64,000 nucleotides of DNA from Sphingomonas caeni (lineage in GTDB: Bacteria; Pseudomonadota; Alphaproteobacteria; Sphingomonadales; Sphingomonadaceae), in assembly GCF_026013415.1 (NCBI RefSeq), contig NZ_JAPDOK010000010.1, positions 39,914-103,913 on the forward strand, given 5' to 3'. A program made the position numbers and the translations under genes. The notes under the pieces are model-generated. The model saw only the letters and a program-made list of their open reading frames with translations. It ran no database searches and was not told the origin of the DNA. Below, one piece after another: positions 61,024 through 64,000 of this stretch. Numbering within the stretch: position 1 is the stretch's first letter; each line of letters starts with the position of its first letter.

Positions 61024-61463
61024 GCACGCCCGAGGAACTGATCGCCGCCGCCCGTCAGGCCGCGCGTAACGCCTACGCCCCCTATTCGCATTTCGGCGTC
61101 GGCGCGGCGGTGTTGCTGACCGACGGCACGGTCGTCACCGGCGCGAATTTCGAGAATGCCAGCTACGGTCTCTCGCTCTGTGCCGAGACGGTCGCGCTGG
61201 CGACGGTCAACGCTCAGGGCCGCCTGGCGGACGTTGCCGCGATCGGCGTGATCGGCGGCCCGATTGGCCCGCTCGGCCCCGAAGGCGACCAGCCCGTCAG
61301 CCCCTGTGGCCGCTGCCGCCAGGTGATGAACGAAGCCGCCCAGGTCGGCGGCCGCGACTTCCCCGTCCATTGCGGCGCCGCAGAGGGCGATGCGATCGCG
61401 ACCTGGACGGTTTCCGAGCTGCTCCCCGGTGCCTTCGGGCCGAGGGATCTGGGCGCGCTCTAG
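61020..61463 (+). CDS. cdd: Cytidine deaminase
   Basis: Zinc hydrolase converting cytidine and deoxycytidine to uridine forms in pyrimidine salvage. The 147 residues are the short tetrameric type. Zinc and catalytic motifs are LCAETVAL (C-A-E) and SPCGRCRQVM (P-C-x2-C); the nucleoside-binding stretch is GANFENASYGLSL. ATG 61020 overlaps the GH25 stop as ATGA. Confidence 0.94.
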   Translation: MSTPEELIAAARQAARNAYAPYSHFGVGAAVLLTDGTVVTGANFENASYGLSLCAETVALATVNAQGRLADVAAIGVIGGPIGPLGPEGDQPVSPCGRCRQVMNEAAQVGGRDFPVHCGAAEGDAIATWTVSELLPGAFGPRDLGAL

Positions 61464-61537
61464 GCCCCACCCCAACTGTGCTTGCCAACGCTGTCACGCT
61501 CGGCCCATGGTGCGGCAAAAGCCCTGGGGAGAGCGAA

Positions 61538-63484
61538 ATGCCTGGATTGATCGCGCACCTGTTCGCAGTAGTCGCCCTGTTTACCGCCCTCCCCGCCGCC
61601 GCGCAGGCCGCAGCGCCGCCGCTCCTCCACCCGCTCTTCCAGGATCACGGCGTCCTCCAGCGCGACCGCCCGATCGCGGTCTGGGGCCATGCAGCCCCGG
61701 GCCAGTCCGTCCATGTCACCCTCGCGGGCAACCGCGCCGACGCCACCGCCGACAAGACCGGCATCTGGCGCGCCACCCTCCCCGCGCTCGCCGCCGGCGG
61801 CCCCTACACGCTGACCGCGGCCGCGCCCGATCGCACCCAGACCGTCAGCGACGTGCTGATCGGCGATGTCTGGCTCTGCTCGGGCCAGTCGAACATGGAG
61901 ATGGCGGTCTCGGGCGCGCTCAACCCGCAGGTCGAGATCAACAACGCCAACGATCCGCAGACGCGCATCCTCTCGATCCAGCACGATATCGCCAACGCGC
62001 CCCAGACCGACTTCATCCGCCCCGTCGAATGGAAGCTCGTTTCCCCCCAGAGCATCGGCGATTTCTCCGCCGCCTGCTGGTTCATGGCGCGGGAGCTGCG
62101 CAAGTCGCAGAACGTGCCCTTCGGCCTGATCGACGCGAGCTGGGGCGGCACTGCGATCAACGCCTGGCGCCCCGAAAGCTCGATGGCGGGCGACCCCAGC
62201 GTCAGGGAATCGCTCGATCTGCTCGCGCTCGCCCGCATCGATCCGCCCAGGGCCGCCGCGCGCTGGGGGACGATGTGGGGGACATGGTGGCGCAGCAAGA
62301 ATGTCGGGGCCGAGCCCTGGGGCCCCGATGCCCCCGGCGACTGGAAACCCGTCCCCGCGATCACCTATTGGGAGCAATGGGGCGTCCCCGAGCTCGCCAA
62401 TTACAACGGCCTGCTCTTCTACCGCACCGAAATCACCCTCACCGCCGCGCAGGCCAAGCAAGGCGCGACGCTCAATCTCGGCGTCGTCGATGATGTCGAT
62501 ATGAGCTTCATCAACGGCACCGGCGTCGGCAGCATGTCGAGCTGGGACGTCGCGCGCAGCTATCGCCTCGCCAAGGGCGTGCTCAAGCCCGGGGTCAACC
62601 GCATCACCGTCGCTGCCTTCGACAGCTGGGGCCCCGGCGGCATGGCCGGGACCGCCGAGCAGCGAAAGATCAGCTTCGACGACGGCACCAGCCTGGCGCT
62701 GCCCGAGGCCGCCAAATGGCAATATCGCATCGCCCCGGGCATGGAGCCGCCCCACGCGCCCTGGGAAAGCGCCTCGGGCATTGCCGGCATCTATAACGGC
62801 ATGATCGCGCCGCTCGGCAATTACGGACTGCGCGGCGTCGCCTGGTACCAGGGCGAAAGCGATGCGGGCACGCCCGAGCCCTATGCCGCCAAGCTCGGAT
62901 CGATGATGGGCGCGTGGCGCGGCCAGTTCGGCAATGGCGAGCTGCCTTTCCTGATCGTCCAGCTTCCCGATTGGGGCGCCCGCGTCACCGCACCTGCCGA
63001 GAGCGGCTTCGCCAGCATCCGCGACCAGCAGCGCCGCGCCGTCGCGGCGGACAAGCATGCCGCATTGGTCGTGACGATCGACGTCGGCGATCCGATCAAC
63101 CTTCACCCCGAGAACAAGCAGGCCGTCGGCCACCGCCTCGCGCGCGCGGCCGGCATCCTCGCTTATGGCGCCCCGGGCTCGCCCTCCGGCCCGCAACCGA
63201 AAGTCGAAGTATCGGGCGACCACATGACGACGCTGTCCTTTACCGGTGTTGGTGGCGAGTTGCTCACCTATAGCGGCTCGCAGGTGCTCGGCTTCGAGCT
63301 ATGTGGTCCCGCTCCCGGAACCTGCCGCTTCACCGCCGCAACCGTGAAAGGGAATCTCGTCGGCGTTCAGCACGACTTCCAGCCCTTCACCCGCATCCGC
63401 TACTGCTGGGGCGAGAGCCCGGTCTGCAATCTCTATGACAAGACCGGCCTGCCGGTGACACCGTTCGAGATCAAGGTGGAGTGA
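61538..63484 (+). CDS. Sialate O-acetylesterase-like exported protein
   Basis: A 648-residue secreted SGNH-type acetylesterase. Signal peptide to about residue 24 (PAAAQAAA). An N-terminal beta domain (DHGVLQRDRPIAVWGHAAPGQ) precedes the catalytic block DVWLCSGQSNMEMAVSGAL (Ser); the later GVAWYQGESDAGTPEPY and the C-terminal INLHPENKQAVGHRLA (His) complete the active site. Members remove acetyl groups from sialic acid or from plant polysaccharides; with a mannanase in the same window, a plant-polymer role is possible. GGGGAGAG precedes ATG 61538. Confidence 0.88.
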   Translation: MPGLIAHLFAVVALFTALPAAAQAAAPPLLHPLFQDHGVLQRDRPIAVWGHAAPGQSVHVTLAGNRADATADKTGIWRATLPALAAGGPYTLTAAAPDRTQTVSDVLIGDVWLCSGQSNMEMAVSGALNPQVEINNANDPQTRILSIQHDIANAPQTDFIRPVEWKLVSPQSIGDFSAACWFMARELRKSQNVPFGLIDASWGGTAINAWRPESSMAGDPSVRESLDLLALARIDPPRAAARWGTMWGTWWRSKNVGAEPWGPDAPGDWKPVPAITYWEQWGVPELANYNGLLFYRTEITLTAAQAKQGATLNLGVVDDVDMSFINGTGVGSMSSWDVARSYRLAKGVLKPGVNRITVAAFDSWGPGGMAGTAEQRKISFDDGTSLALPEAAKWQYRIAPGMEPPHAPWESASGIAGIYNGMIAPLGNYGLRGVAWYQGESDAGTPEPYAAKLGSMMGAWRGQFGNGELPFLIVQLPDWGARVTAPAESGFASIRDQQRRAVAADKHAALVVTIDVGDPINLHPENKQAVGHRLARAAGILAYGAPGSPSGPQPKVEVSGDHMTTLSFTGVGGELLTYSGSQVLGFELCGPAPGTCRFTAATVKGNLVGVQHDFQPFTRIRYCWGESPVCNLYDKTGLPVTPFEIKVE

Positions 63485-63927
63485 TGGGCGTCGTGCTCGC
63501 GATCCTCGCCCAGATCGCCCGCGCCATCGTCGCGGGCCTTCTCGGCAGCGCGCTCGCGACGCCCATCGCCGCCTGCTTGCTCTTCAACGATCCGTTCGGC
63601 CGCGATTCGATTTACCTGGTCGTCATCTACGTGATCAGCCTCGCCTTCACCCTGCCCTGCGCGCTGCTGATCGGCGCCCCGCTCACCTGGCCGCTACGCG
63701 ACCGGATCGCCGCCCGGCCCGGACTCGCCACGCTGGCGCTCGGCGTCACCGGCGCACTCGCGGGCCGCGCGACGACCCTGTTGCTGACCTGGGCCGGCTA
63801 TATGAACGGCTTTCTCGAAGTCGAGGGCTGGGCGAGCCTTCTCTTCGGCGCACTCACCGCCATCGCCTTTGGCTGGGTCATCCGCCTCACGCGACGGCGA
63901 CCGCTCGTCGAAAACGACGCGTTCTAG
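63484..63927 (+). CDS. Hypothetical membrane protein
   Basis: A 147-residue protein with four hydrophobic helices (about residues 7-30, 43-66, 80-100 and 115-132). ATG 63484 shares a base with the esterase stop (TGATG), so it is co-translated. A cytosolic basic tail RLTRRRPLVENDAF ends the protein. Family not recognised. Confidence 0.7.
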   Translation: MGVVLAILAQIARAIVAGLLGSALATPIAACLLFNDPFGRDSIYLVVIYVISLAFTLPCALLIGAPLTWPLRDRIAARPGLATLALGVTGALAGRATTLLLTWAGYMNGFLEVEGWASLLFGALTAIAFGWVIRLTRRRPLVENDAF

Positions 63928-63940
63928 GACGAATCGACAT

Positions 63941-64000
63941 TCAACGCATCCAGATCATGGCTGCGGCGAGGTGGATGAAGGCGAGGAAGTATGCGGCGCG
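63941..64000 (-). mobile_element. C-terminal end of an IS5-like transposase, cut by the window edge
   Basis: The last 19 codons of a minus-strand reading frame give RAAYFLAFIHLAAAMIWMR then stop, the kind of hydrophobic ending seen in IS5-group transposases. The rest of the element lies beyond base 64000, so family and intactness cannot be judged. Confidence 0.5.

Overview
The window reads as chromosomal DNA of a high-GC alphaproteobacterium, most likely Sphingomonas or a close relative in the Sphingomonadaceae. This rests on the strong G/C bias at third codon positions, families common in sphingomonads (DUF6356, DUF2849, DUF934, UPF0262, DUF4919), a cys cluster in the usual alphaproteobacterial order, and many short structured intergenic repeats. 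I see no rRNA or tRNA gene, no CRISPR array and no prophage. An IS5-like transposase end runs off the right edge.

Layout. 1-6 kb: the N-terminal part of a subtilisin-like lipoprotein, an MHS-family transporter behind a LacI-type palindrome, a small DUF6356 protein, a flavoprotein and a lipoprotein. 6-22 kb: a catabolic region for tyrosine (hppD, hmgA) and leucine (isovaleryl-CoA dehydrogenase, both methylcrotonyl-CoA carboxylase subunits, a MaoC protein). It is interrupted by hydrolases, an M13 peptidase, lipid genes and structured repeats, one of which encloses a DUF559 nuclease-like gene. 22-32 kb: a Baeyer-Villiger-type monooxygenase, the tamA-tamB envelope pair and malate synthase G. 32-40 kb: a MarR regulator facing a probable small RNA, coniferyl aldehyde dehydrogenase, prepilin peptidase, small envelope proteins, a D-2-hydroxyacid dehydrogenase, two tandem 2OG-Fe(II) oxygenases and a PilZ protein.

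40-51 kb: a glutamine amidotransferase, a two-gene R-body (Reb) locus, a nitronate monooxygenase, a glycosyltransferase, SelO, an AstD-like dehydrogenase, a long structured leader before a DUF465/Bax-inhibitor-1 pair, and a GH5 mannanase. 51-58 kb: a textbook FNR-type promoter driving a 60-residue protein beside a frameshifted Crp/Fnr regulator, the assimilatory sulfate-reduction operon (cobA-DUF2849-cysI-DUF934-cysH), and an SdpR-type repressor with its membrane partner. 58-64 kb: a 266-bp cloverleaf-like element lying exactly between two convergent stop codons, then dnaB, UPF0262, a GH25 lysozyme-like protein, cytidine deaminase and a sialate O-acetylesterase.

The items most worth a second look are the minimal R-body locus, the DUF559 gene framed by the arms of a structured repeat that also occurs without a gene, the cloverleaf element, the FNR-box promoter next to a broken Crp/Fnr gene, the candidate small RNA opposite marR, and the switch-like leader upstream of the YbhL-family gene.
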